From Bos javanicus (lineage: Eukaryota; Chordata; Mammalia; Artiodactyla; Bovidae), in contig NW_026893855.1 of assembly GCF_032452875.1 (NCBI RefSeq), positions 186,001 to 250,000 on the forward strand: 64,000 nucleotides of DNA, written 5' to 3'. The position numbers and the translations under genes were made by a program. A model generated the notes under the pieces. The model had not been told where the DNA came from, did no database searches, and saw nothing but the letters and a program-made list of their open reading frames with translations. Shown here piece by piece: positions 1 through 11,168 of the stretch; position 1 is the first letter of the stretch; the number at the start of each line of letters is the position of its first letter.

Positions 1-786
1 TCATGCACTGATCACGTGGCTGTCATGCACTGATCACGTGGCTGTTCATGCTGATCACGCGACTGATCAGGCACTAATCACGTGGCTCTCATGCACTGAT
101 CACGTGGCTGATCATGCACTGATCACGTGGCTGATCACACACTGATCACATGACTGATCATGCACTGATCACGTGGCTGCTCATGCACTGATCACGTGCT
201 ATCATGCACTGATCACGTGGCTGATCAGGCATTGATCACGTAGCTATCATGCACTGATCACGTGACTGATCATGCACTGATCACGTAATTGATCATGCAC
301 TGATCATGTGGCTGATCATGCACTGATCACGTGGCTGATCATGCACTGATCACATAACTGATCATGCACTGATCACGTGACTGATCATGCACTGATCACG
401 TGACTATCATGCACTGATCACGTGGCTGATCATACACTGACCACGTGCCAGGTCATGCACAGATTACATGACTGATCATGCACTGAACACGTGACTGATC
501 ATGCACTGATCACGTGGCTATCATGCACTACTCACGTGGCTGATCATGCAATGATCATGTAGCTACCATGTACTGGTCACGTGACTGATCATACACTCAT
601 CAGGTGACTGATCATGCACTGATCACGTGGCTGATCATACACTGATCACCTGCCTGATCATGCACAGATCACGTGACAAATCATGCACTGATCACATAGC
701 TATCACGAACTGATCACCTGGCTGATCATGCACTGATCATGTGACTGATCATGCGCTGATCATGTTTGCTATCATACACTGATCAT
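1..786 (+). repeat. 23-bp array tract, left edge
   Basis: Simple units with more point variants than the tract at 1.6-4.0 kb, such as AGGCACTAATCACG, CTGACCACGTGCC and CATGCACAGATTAC. The last 230 bp form an incomplete A-type leader (CACTCATCAGGTGAC, then GCGCTGATCATGTTTGC) running into block 1. Confidence 0.9.
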
Positions 787-1028
787 GTGCCTCTGGAGGC
801 AATAAACAAAGAGCTGAGTAGGCACGAATCAAACAGTCAGCAGGCAATAATCATGGAACTCAGCTGTGAGGAATCATGCTTCTCAGCTGGCAATAATCAA
901 GCAGCTAGCAGGCAGGAATTACACAGCACAGCTGGCAATTGTCAAGCAGATGACAGGCAGGAATCATGCAGCTCAGCTGGCAATTGTCAAGCAGATGAGC
1001 AGACAGTAATCACGCAGCTCAGCAGGCC
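787..1028 (+). repeat. Diverged block 1, type A (242 bp)
   Basis: A-type opening (ATAAACAAAG, CGAATCAAACAG). Private changes are CTGCTTCTCAGC and a one-base loss giving AGCTAGCAGG. CpG losses give TTACACAG and AATCATGC. The one-base loss changes the reading frame relative to other A blocks. The junction is GGCCCTGATC. Confidence 0.92.
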
Positions 1029-4000
1029 CTGATCACGTGACTGAGCATGCACTGTTCACGTGGCTGATCATACACTGATCACGTGATTGATCATGCACTG
1101 ATCACTTGGATAGCATGCACTGATCACGTGGCTGATCATACACTCATCACGGGACTGATCATGCACTGATCACGTGGATATCATGCACTGATCACGTGGC
1201 TGATCATACACTGTTCACGTGTCTGACCATACACTGATCACGTGGCTGATCATACACTGCTCACGTAACTGATCATGCACTGATCACGTGGCTATCATTC
1301 ACTGAATACGTGGCTGAACATGCACTGATCACGTGGCTGATCACACACTGTCACGTGATATCATGCACTGAGCACGTGGCACTCATGCACTGATCACGTG
1401 GCTGATCATACTCTGCTCACCTAACTGATCATGCACTGATCACGTGGCTATCATGCACTCCTCACGTGGTTGTCATGCAATGATCACGAAGCTACCATAT
1501 ACTGGTCACGTGACTGATCATGCACAGATCACGTAAATGATCATGCACTGTTAACGTGAATGATCATGCACTGATCACGTGGCTCTCATGCACAGATCAC
1601 GTGATTGAGCATGCACTGATCACGTAGCTGTCATGCACTGATCACGTGGCTATCATGCACTGATGACGTGGCTGATCATGCACTGATCACGTGACTGATC
1701 ATGCACTGATCACGTGGCTATCATGCACTGATCACGTGGCTGATCATGCACTGATCACGTGACTGATCATGCACTGATCACGGGCTATCATGCACTGATA
1801 CATGACTGATCATGCACTGATCACGTGCATGATCATGCACTGATCACGTGACTGATCATGCACTGATCACGTGACTGATCATGCACTGATCACGTGGCTA
1901 TCATGCACTGATCACGTGGCTGATCATGCACTGATCACGTGCCTGATCATGCACTGATCACGTGGCTGATCATGCACTGATCACGTGGCTGATCATGCAA
2001 TGATCACGTAGCTACCATATACTGATCACGTGACTGATCATGCACTGATCACGTGGCTGATCATGCACTGATCACGTGACTGATCATGCACTGATCACGT
2101 GACTGATCATGCACTGATCACGTGGCTATCATGCACTGATCACGTGGCTGATCATGCAAGGATCACGTATCAACCATGTACTGGTCACGTGACTGATCAT
2201 GCACTGATCACGTAATTGATCATGCACTGATCACGTGGCTGATCATGCACTGATCACGTGACTGATCATGCACTGATCACGTGACTGATCATGCACTGAT
2301 CACGTGGCTATCATGCACTGATCACGTGGCTGATCATGCACTGATCACGTGACTGATCATGCACTGATCACGTGACTGATCATGCACTGATCACGTGGCT
2401 ATCATGCACTGATCACGTGGCTGATCATGCACTGATCACGTGACTGATCATGCACTGATCACGTGACTGATCATGCACTGATCACGTGGCTATCATGCAC
2501 TGATCACGTGGCTGATCATGCACTGATCACGTGGCTGATCATGCACTGATCACGTGACTGATCATGCACTGATCACGTGGTATCATGCACTGATCACGTG
2601 GCTGATCATGCACTGATCACGTGACTGATCATGCACTGATCACGTGGCTGATCATGCACTGATCACGTAGCTGATCATGCACTGATCACGTGGCTATCAT
2701 GCACTGATCACGTGGCTGATCATGCACTGATCACGTAGCTGACATGCACTGTCACGTGACTGATCATGCACTGATCACGTAATTGATCATGCACTGATCA
2801 CGTGACTGATCATGCACTGATCACGTGGCTGATCATGCACTGATCACGTGGCTGATCATGCACTGATCACGTGGCTGATCATGCACTGATCACGTGATTG
2901 ATCATGCACTGATCACGTGGCTATCATGCACTGATCACGTGGCTGATCATACACTGATCACGTGACTGATCATGCACTGATCACGTGACTGATCATGCAC
3001 TGATCACGTGGCTATCATGCACTGATCACGTGGCTGATCATGCACTGATCACGTGGCTGATCATGCACTGATCACGTGACTGATCATGCACTGATCACGT
3101 GACTGATCATGCACTGATCACGTGGCTGATCATGCACTGATCACGTTGATCATGCACTGATCACGTGGCTGATCATGCACTGATCACGTGGCTGATCATG
3201 CACTGATCACGTGACTGATCATGCACTGATCACGTGACTGATCATGCACTGATCACGTGACTGATCATGCACTGATCACGTGGCTATCATGCACTGCTCA
3301 CGTGGCTGATCATGCACTGATCACGTAGCTACCATGCACTGGTCACGTGACTGATCATGCACTGATCACGTGGCTGATCATGCACTGATCACGTGGCTGA
3401 TCATGCACTGATCACGTGGCTGATCATGCACTGATCACGTGACTGATCATGCACTGATCACGTGACTGATCATGCACTGATCACGTGGCTATCATGCACT
3501 GATCACGTGGCTGATCATGCACTGATCACGTGGCTGATCATGCACTGATCACGTGACTGATCATGCACTGATCACGTGACTGATCATGCACTGATCACGT
3601 GGCTATCATGCACTGATCACGTGGCTGATCATGCAATGATCACGTAGCTACCATGTACCATCACGTGACTGATCATGCACTGATCACGTGATGATCATGC
3701 ACTGATCACGTGGCTATCATGCACTGATCACGTGGCTGATCATGCACTGATCACGTAGCTATCATGCACTGATCACGTGACTGATCATGCACTGATCACG
3801 TGGCTGATCATGCACTGATCACGTGGCTGATCATGCACTGATCACGTGGCTGATCATGCACTGATCACGTGACTGATCATGCACTGATCACGTGGCTATC
3901 ATGCACTGATCACGTGGCTGATCATGCACTGATCACGTGCCTGATCATGCACTGATCACATGACTGATCATGCACTGATCACGTGACTGATCATGCACTG

Positions 4001-4368
4001 ATCACGTGGCTATCATGCACTACTCACGTGGCTGATCATGCAATGATCATGTAGCTACCATGTACAGGTCACGTGACTGATCATACACCCATCAGGTGAC
4101 TGATCATGCACTGATCACGTGGCTGATCATGCACTGATCACCTGCCTGATCATGCACTGATCACGTGACTAATCATGCACTGATCACATGGCTATCATGA
4201 ACTGATCACGTGGCTGATCATGCACTGATCACGTGGCTGATCATGCACTGATACCGTGACTGAGCATGGACTGATCACATGACTATCATGTAGTGATCAC
4301 GTGACTTAATGGCGCTGATCATGTGACTGATCATGCGCTGATCATGTTTGCTATCATACACTGATCAT
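1029..4368 (+). repeat. 23-bp array, longest block-free tract (3,340 bp)
   Basis: Opens with an irregular trailer to about 1560 (GATAGCATGC, CACTCATCACGGGAC, AGCACGTGGC). From about 1590 to 4010 it is one of the most uniform stretches in the window, mostly canonical units in 91-bp cycles. It ends with a full A-type leader from about 4040: CATGTACAGGTCACG, CACCCATCAGG, GATACCGTGACTGAGC, TTAATGGCGCTG. Confidence 0.93.
2218..2500 (+). repeat. Clear example of the 91-bp tetramer sub-repeat
   Basis: Units cycle in the order GTGAC, GTGAC, GTGGC, then a 22-bp TATCATGCAC unit ending GTGGC (23+23+23+22 = 91 bp). The TATCATG starts fall at 2309, 2400 and 2491, exactly 91 bp apart. The same cycle, often with one GTGGC unit added or lost, recurs in most homogeneous tracts, for example around 3400-3650 and 12400-12780. 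Confidence 0.85.
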
Positions 4369-4611
4369 GTGCCTCTGGAGGCAATAAACAAAGAGCTGAG
4401 TAGGCACGAATCAAACAGTCAGCAGGCAATAATCATGGAACTCAGCTGTGAGGAATCATGCTGCTCAGCTGGCAATAATCAAGCAGCTGAGCAGGCAGGA
4501 ATTACGCAGCACAGCTGGCAATTGTCAAGCAGATGACAGGCAGGAATCGTGCAGCTCAGCTGGCAATTGTCAAGCAGATGAGCAGACAGTAATCACGCAG
4601 CTCAGCAGGCC
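4369..4611 (+). repeat. Diverged block 2, type A reference (243 bp)
   Basis: Used here as the A reference. Its eleven 22/23-bp units start at 4370 with TGCCTCTGG and end with CAGCTCAGCAGG. Blocks 4, 5, 10, 16, 24 and 26 look identical to it over the full block by eye. The junction is GGCCCAGATC. Confidence 0.94.
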
Positions 4612-5624
4612 CAGATCACGTGACTGAGCATGCACTGTTCACGTGGCTGATCATACACTGATCACGTGATTGATCATGCACTGATCACTTGGATATCATG
4701 CACTGATCACGTGGCTGATCATACACTGCTCACGTAACTGATCATGCACTGATCACGTGGCTATCATGCACTGAATACGTGGCTGAACATGCACTGTTCA
4801 CGTGGCTGATCACACACCTGTCACGTGACATATCATGCACTGATCACGTGGCACTCATGCACTGATCACGTGGCTGATCATACACTGCTCACGTAACTCA
4901 TCATGCACACATCACGTGGCTATCATGCACTGCTCACGTGGCTGTCATGGAATGATCACGTAGCTACCATATACTGGTCACGTGACTGATCATGCACTGA
5001 TCACGTAAATGATCATGCACTGATCACGTGACTGATCATGTACTGATCACGTGACTGATCATGCACTGATCACGTGGCTGATCATGCACTGATCACGTGG
5101 CTGATCATGCACTGATCACGTGGCTGATCATGCACTGATCACGTGGCTGATCATGCACTGATCACGTGACTGATCATGCACTGATCACGTGACTGATCAT
5201 GCACTGATCACGTGGCTGATCATGCACTGATCACGTGGCTGATCATGCACTGATCACGTGGCTGATCATGCACTGATCACGTGGCTGATCATGCACTGAT
5301 CATGTGGCTGATCACGCACTGTTCACGTGACTGATCATGCACTGATCACGTAATTGTTCCTGCACTGATCACGTGGCTGATCATGCACTGATCACGTGAC
5401 TGATCATGCACTGATCACGTGACTGATCATGCACTGATCACGTGACTGATCATGCACTGATCACGTGGCTGATCATGCACTGATCACACAGCTACCATGC
5501 ACTGATCACATGACTGATCATGCACTGATCACATAATTGATCATGCACTGATCACCTGGCTTATCATGCATTGATCATGTGACTGATCATGTGCTGATCA
5601 TGTTTGGTGTCACACACTGATCAT
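4612..5624 (+). repeat. Array tract with A-type trailer and B-type leader
   Basis: The A-type trailer occupies about 4612-5050 in characteristic order: GAGCATGCACTGTTCACG, GATCACTTGGATATC, GGCTGAACATGC, CACACACCTGTCACG, GTGGCACTCATGC, CATGGAATGATC, CCATATACTGG. Homogeneous monomers follow. A B-type leader (CACAGCTACC, CACATAATTGATC, CACCTGGCTTATC) begins near 5485. Confidence 0.9.
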
Positions 5625-5862
5625 GTGCCTCTGGAGGCAATGAACATAGAGCTGAGTAGGCAGGAATCAGTCAGCAGGCTATAATCATGGAACTCAGCTC
5701 TGACAAATCATGCTGCTCAGCTGGCAATAATCAAGTAGATGAGCAGGCAGGAATTACGCAGCACAGGTGGCAATTGTCAAGGAGATGACAGGCAGGAATC
5801 GTGCAGCTCAGCTGGCAATTGTCAAGCAGATGAGCAGACAGTAATCACGCAGCTCAGCAGGC
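5625..5862 (+). repeat. Diverged block 3, type B (238 bp)
   Basis: B-type: ATGAACATAG, GGAATCAGTC, GCAGGCTATAATC, CTCTGACAAATC, CAAGTAGATGAGC, CACAGGTGGC and CAAGGAGATGAC. The CTGACAAATC form is shared with blocks 29, 32, 36 and 39. The junction is GGCACTGATC. Confidence 0.93.
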
Positions 5863-6825
5863 ACTGATCACGTGACTGAGCATGCACTGTTCACGTGGCT
5901 GATCACACACTGATCACGTGACTGATCATGCACTGATCACGTGACTGATCATGCACTGATCACGTGGCTATCATGCACTGATCACGTGGCTGATCATACA
6001 CTGATCACGGGACTGATCATGCACTGATCACGGCGCTATCATGCACTGATACATGACTGATCATGCACTGATCACGTGGATGATCATGCACTGATCACGT
6101 GACTGATCATGCACTGATCACGTGACTGATCATGCACTGATCACGTGGCTGATCATGCACTGATCACGTGGCTGATCATGCACTGATCACGTGACTGATC
6201 ATGCACTGATCACGTGACTGATCATGCACTGATCACGTGGCTATCATGCACTGATCACGTGGCTGATCATGCACTGATCACGTGCCTGATCATGCACTGA
6301 TCACGTGGCTGATCATGCACTGATCACGTGACTGATCATGCACTGATCACGTGTCTGATCATGCACTGATCACGTGGCTATCATGCACTGCTCACGTGGC
6401 TGATCATGCATGATCACGCAGCTACCATGTACTGGTCACATGACTGATCATGCACTGATCACGTGACTGATCATGCACTGATCACGTGGCTATCATGCAC
6501 TGATCACGTGGCTGATCATGCAATGATCATGTAGCTACCATGTACAGGTCACGTGAATGATCATACACCCATCAGGTGACTGATCATGCACTGATCACGT
6601 GGCCATCATGCACTGATCACATGACTGCCCATGCACTGATCACGTGGATGATCATACACTAATCATGTGACAGATCATGCACTGATCACGTGGCTGATCA
6701 TGCACTGATACCGTGACTGAGCATGGACTGATCACATGACTATCATGTAGTGATCACGTGACTTAATGGCGCTGATCATGTGACTGATCATGCACTGATC
6801 ATGTTTGCTATCATACACTGATCAT
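5863..6825 (+). repeat. Array tract with B-type trailer and A-type leader
   Basis: Starts with a B-type trailer: CACACACTGATC, CACGGGACTG, CACGGCGCTATC and GATACATGACTG near 6045. Homogeneous monomers follow to about 6500. An A-type leader follows with CACCCATCAGG, GACTGCCCATGC, CACTAATCATGTGACAG and TTAATGGCGCTG. Confidence 0.9.
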
Positions 6826-7068
6826 GTGCCTCTGGAGGCAATAAACAAAGAGCTGAGTAGGCACGAATCAAACAGTCAGCAGGCAATAATCATGGAACTC
6901 AGCTGTGAGGAATCATGCTGCTCAGCTGGCAATAATCAAGCAGCTGAGCAGGCAGGAATTACGCAGCACAGCTGGCAATTGTCAAGCAGATGACAGGCAG
7001 GAATCGTGCAGCTCAGCTGGCAATTGTCAAGCAGATGAGCAGACAGTAATCACGCAGCTCAGCAGGCC
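6826..7068 (+). repeat. Diverged block 4, type A (243 bp)
   Basis: Indistinguishable by eye from block 2, but it joins the array as GGCCCTGATC rather than GGCCCAGATC, so block body and junction vary separately. Confidence 0.93.
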
Positions 7069-8156
7069 CTGATCACGTGACTGAGCATGCACTGTTCACG
7101 TGGCTGATCATACACTGATCACGTGACTGATCATGCACTGATCACGTGGCTATCATGCACTGATCACGTGGCTGATCATACACTGTTCACGTGTCTGACC
7201 ATGCACTGATCACGTGGCTGATCATGCACTGATCACGTGGCTATCATGCACTGATCACGTGGCTGATCATGCACTGATCACGTGACTGATCATGCACTGA
7301 TCACTGGCTATCATGCACTGATCACTGGCTATCATGCACTGATCACGTGGCTGATCATACACTGATCACGTGACTGATCATGCACTGATCACGTCTATAT
7401 CATGCACTGATCACGTGACTGATCATGCACTGATCACGTGGATGATCATGCACTGATCACGTACTGATCATGCACTGATCACGTGGCTGATCATGCACTG
7501 ATCACGTAGCTATCATGTACTGATCACGTGACTGATCATGCACTGATCACGTAATTGATCATGCACTGATCACGTGGCTGATCATGCACTGATCACGTGG
7601 CTGATCACACATGATCACGTGACTGATCATGCACTGATCACGTGGCTGATCATGCACTGATCACGTGGCTATCATGCACTGATCACGTGGCTATCATGCA
7701 CTGATCACGTGGCTGATCATGCACTGATCACGTAGCTACTGTACTCACGTGACTGATCATGCACTGATCACGTGACTGATCATGCACTGATCACGTGGCT
7801 CATCATGCACTGATCACGTGGCTGATCACACGTATCACGTGACTGATCATGCACAGATCACGTGAATGATCATGCACTGATCACGTGGCTATCATGCACT
7901 GATCACGTGGCTATCATGCACTGATCACGTGGCTGATCACACACTATCACGTGACTGATCATGCACTGATCACGTGACTGATCATGCACTGATCACGTGG
8001 CTGATCATGCACTGATCACACAGCTATCATGCACTGATCACATGACTGATCATGCACTGATCACATGACTGATCATGCACTGATCACGTGGCTTATCATG
8101 CACTGATCATGTGACTGATCATGCGCTGATCATGTTTGCTATCATACACTGATCAT
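7069..8156 (+). repeat. Array tract after block 4
   Basis: Only the first part of a trailer is present (GAGCATGC, CTGTTCACG, then GTGTCTGACC at 7190). Contains GATCACTGGCTATC twice near 7300 and CGTCTATATC near 7394. Several units have lost one or two bases (CACACGTATCACG near 7825). A B-like leader lies at about 8010-8156. Confidence 0.9.
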
Positions 8157-8399
8157 GTGCCTCTGGAGGCAATAAACAAAGAGCTGAGTAGGCACGAATC
8201 AAACAGTCAGCAGGCAATAATCATGGAACTCAGCTGTGAGGAATCATGCTGCTCAGCTGGCAATAATCAAGCAGCTGAGCAGGCAGGAATTACGCAGCAC
8301 AGCTGGCAATTGTCAAGCAGATGACAGGCAGGAATCGTGCAGCTCAGCTGGCAATTGTCAAGCAGATGAGCAGACAGTAATCACGCAGCTCAGCAGGCC
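8157..8399 (+). repeat. Diverged block 5, type A (243 bp)
   Basis: A-type body equal to block 2 by eye, but preceded by a B-type leader (CACAGCTATC, GGCTTATCATGC), so leader and block type are uncoupled here. Confidence 0.93.
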
Positions 8400-9180
8400 C
8401 TGATCACGTGACTGAGCATGCACTGTTCACGTGGCTGATCATACACTGATCACGTGATTGATCATGCACTGATCACTTGGATATCATGCACTGATCACGT
8501 GGCTGATCATACACTGTTCACGTGTCTGACCATGCACTGATCACGTGGCTGATCATACACTGCTCACGTAACTGATCATGCACTGATCACGTGGCTATCA
8601 TGCACTGATCACGTGGCTGAACATGCACTGTTCACGTGGCTGATCACACACCTGTCACGTGACATATCATGCACTGATCACGTGGCACTCATGCACTGAT
8701 CACGTGGCTGATCATACTCTGCTCACGTAACTCATCATGCACACATCACGTGGCTATCATGCACTGCTCACGTGGCTCGTCATGGAATGATCACGAGCTA
8801 CCATATACTGGTCACGTGACTGATCATGCACTGATCACGTAAATGATCATGCACTGTTCACGTGACTGATCATGTACTGATCACGTGACTGATCATGCAC
8901 TGATCACGTGGCTATCATGCACTGATCACGTGGCTGATCATGCACTGATCACGTGGCTGATCATGCACTGATCACGTGCTGATCATGCACTGATCACGTG
9001 ACTGATCATGCACTGATCACGTGGCTGATCATGCACTGATCACGTGGCTATCATGCACTGATCACGTGACTGATCATGCACTGATCACGTGACTGATCAT
9101 GCACTGATCACGTGGCTTATCATGCATTGATCATGTGGCTGATCATGTGCTGATCATGTTTGATGTCACACACTGATCAT
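8400..9180 (+). repeat. Array tract with full A-type trailer
   Basis: The complete A-type trailer runs about 8400-8890, including CACACACCTGTCACG, CATACTCTGCTCACG, CGTCATGGAATG and CCATATACTGG. Only about 200 bp of plain units follow before a shortened B leader with TTTGATGTC. Confidence 0.9.
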
Positions 9181-9417
9181 GTGCCTCTGGAGGCAATGAA
9201 CATAGAGCTGAGTAGGCACAAACAGTCAGCAGGCTATAATCATGGAACTCAGCTCTGAGAAATCATGCTGCTCAGCTGGCAATAATCAAATAGATGGGCA
9301 GGCAGGAATTACGCAGCACAGGTGGCAATTGTCAAGAGATGACAGGCAGGAATCGTGCAGCTCAGCTGGCAATTGTCAAGCAGATGAGCAGACAGTAATC
9401 ACGCAGCTCAGCAGGCC
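9181..9417 (+). repeat. Diverged block 6, type B (237 bp)
   Basis: B-type with private changes: GGCACAAACAGTC (bases lost), CAAATAGATGGGCAGG, and CAAGAGATGAC lacking one G. The junction is GGCCCTGATC. Confidence 0.92.
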
Positions 9418-10930
9418 CTGATCACGTGACTGAGCATGCACTGTTCACGTGGCTGATCATACACTGATCACGTGACTGATCATGCACTGATCACGTGGCT
9501 ATCATGCACTGATCACGTGACTGATCATGCACTGATCACGTGATCATGCACTGATCACGTGGCTATCATGCACTGATGACGTGGCTGATCATGCACTGAT
9601 CATGTGACTGATCATGCACTGATCACGTAGCTATCATGCACTGATCACGTGGCTGATCATTCACTGATCATGGACTGATCATGCACTGATCAAGGGCTAT
9701 CATGCATTGATTACATGACTGATCATGCACTGATCACGTGGCTGATCATGCACTGATCACGTGACTGATCATGCACTGATCACGTGACTGATCATGCACT
9801 GATCACGTGGCTATCATGCACTGATCACGTGGCTGATCATGCACTGATCACGTGACTGATCATGCACTGATCACGTGACTGATCATGCACTGATCACGTG
9901 GCTATCATGCACTGATCACGTGGCTGGACATACACTGATCACGTGGCTGATCATGCACTGATCACGTGACTGATCATGCACTGATCACGTGACTGATCAT
10001 GCACTGATCACGTGGCTATCATGCACTGATCACGTGGCTGATCATGCACTGATCACGTGACTGATCATGCACTGATCACGTGGCTGATCATGCACTGATC
10101 ACGTGACTGATCATGCACTGATCACGTGACTGATCATGCACTGATCACGTGGCTATCATGCACTGATCACGTGGCTGATCATGCATGATCACGCAGCTAT
10201 CATGTACTGATCACGTGACTGATCATGCACTGATCACGTGACTGATCATGCACTGATCACGTGACTGATCATGCACTGATCACATGGCTGATCATGCACT
10301 GATCACGTGGCACTCATGCACTGATCACGTGGCTGATCATACACTGACTCACGAACTGATCATGCACTGATCACGTGGCTATCATGCACTGATCACGTGG
10401 CTGTCATGCACTGATCACGTGGCATATACTGATCACGTGACTGATCATGCACTGATCACGTACTGATCATGCACTGATCACGTGACTGATCATGCACTGA
10501 TCACGTGACTGATCATGCACTGATCACGTGGCTATCATGCACTGATCACGTGGCTGATCATGCACGATCACGTAGCTACCATGTACTGGTCACGTGACTG
10601 ATCATGCACTGATCACGTGTTGATCATGCACTGATCACGTGGCTGATCATGCACTGATCACGTGGCTGATCATGCACTATCACGTGACTGATCATGCACT
10701 GATCACGACTGATCATGCACTGATCACGTGGCTATCATGCACTGATCACGTGGATATCATGCACTGATCACGTGGCTGATCATGCACTGATCACGTGGCT
10801 ATCATGCACTGATCACGTGACTGATCATGCACTGATCACGTAATGATCATGCACTGATCACGTGGCTTATCATGCACTGATCATGTGACTGATCATGTGC
10901 TGATCATGTTTGGTATCATACACTGATCAT
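9418..10930 (+). repeat. Array tract after block 6
   Basis: Mostly uniform monomers. A decayed B-type trailer piece sits near 9655-9720 (TCATGGACTG, CAAGGGCTATC, GATTACATGAC), away from any block. The 3' half of an A-type trailer sits near 10305-10440 (GTGGCACTCATGC, GGCATATACTG). The tract ends in a leader with GTTTGGTATC. Confidence 0.88.
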
Positions 10931-11168
10931 GTGCCTCTGGAGGCAATGAACAAAGAGCTGAGTAGGCAGAAACAGTCAGCAGGCTATAATCATGGAACTC
11001 AGCTGTGAGGAATCATGCTGCTCAGCTGGCAATAATCAAGCAGATGAGCAGGCAGGAATTACGCAGCACAGGTGGCAATTGTCAAGCAGATGACAGGCAG
11101 GAATCATGCAGCTCAGCTGGCAATTGTCAAGCAGATGAGCAGACAGTAATCACGCAGCTCAGCAGGCC
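10931..11168 (+). repeat. Diverged block 7, mosaic (238 bp)
   Basis: Mixes families: ATGAACAAAG (B then A), GCAGAAACAGTC (B), GCTATAATC (B), AGCTGTGAGGAATC (A), CAGGTGGC (B), CAAGCAGATGAC (A) and AATCATGC (private). Consistent with exchange between A and B copies. Confidence 0.9.

Noticed and set aside
766..1032. Open frame of 88 codons across block 1, with 60-88-codon relatives over most A blocks (for example 4348-4536, 8136-8324, 33020-33286, 62 codons in the commonest form).
   Set aside because: The frames begin at TTG, not ATG, and the first ATG lies about 30 codons in. One- and two-base losses shift the frame (blocks 1, 8, 20), B blocks have no comparable frame, and 46-bp losses are not multiples of three. 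The apparent peptide conservation follows from recent duplication of DNA. No domain is recognisable.
1029..1060. TGACTGAGC after blocks as an antioxidant-response (TGACNNNGC) or Maf-type element.
   Set aside because: The core has only six fixed bases and is one substitution away from the ordinary TGACTGATC of the array, so a chance match is sufficient.
4369..4611. The 240-bp block as a SINE, MITE or other inserted transposon.
   Set aside because: It has no terminal inverted repeats, target-site duplications, poly-A or A/B-box promoter that I can see. The 23-bp register continues through it. All copies share flanking modules, so they multiplied with the array.
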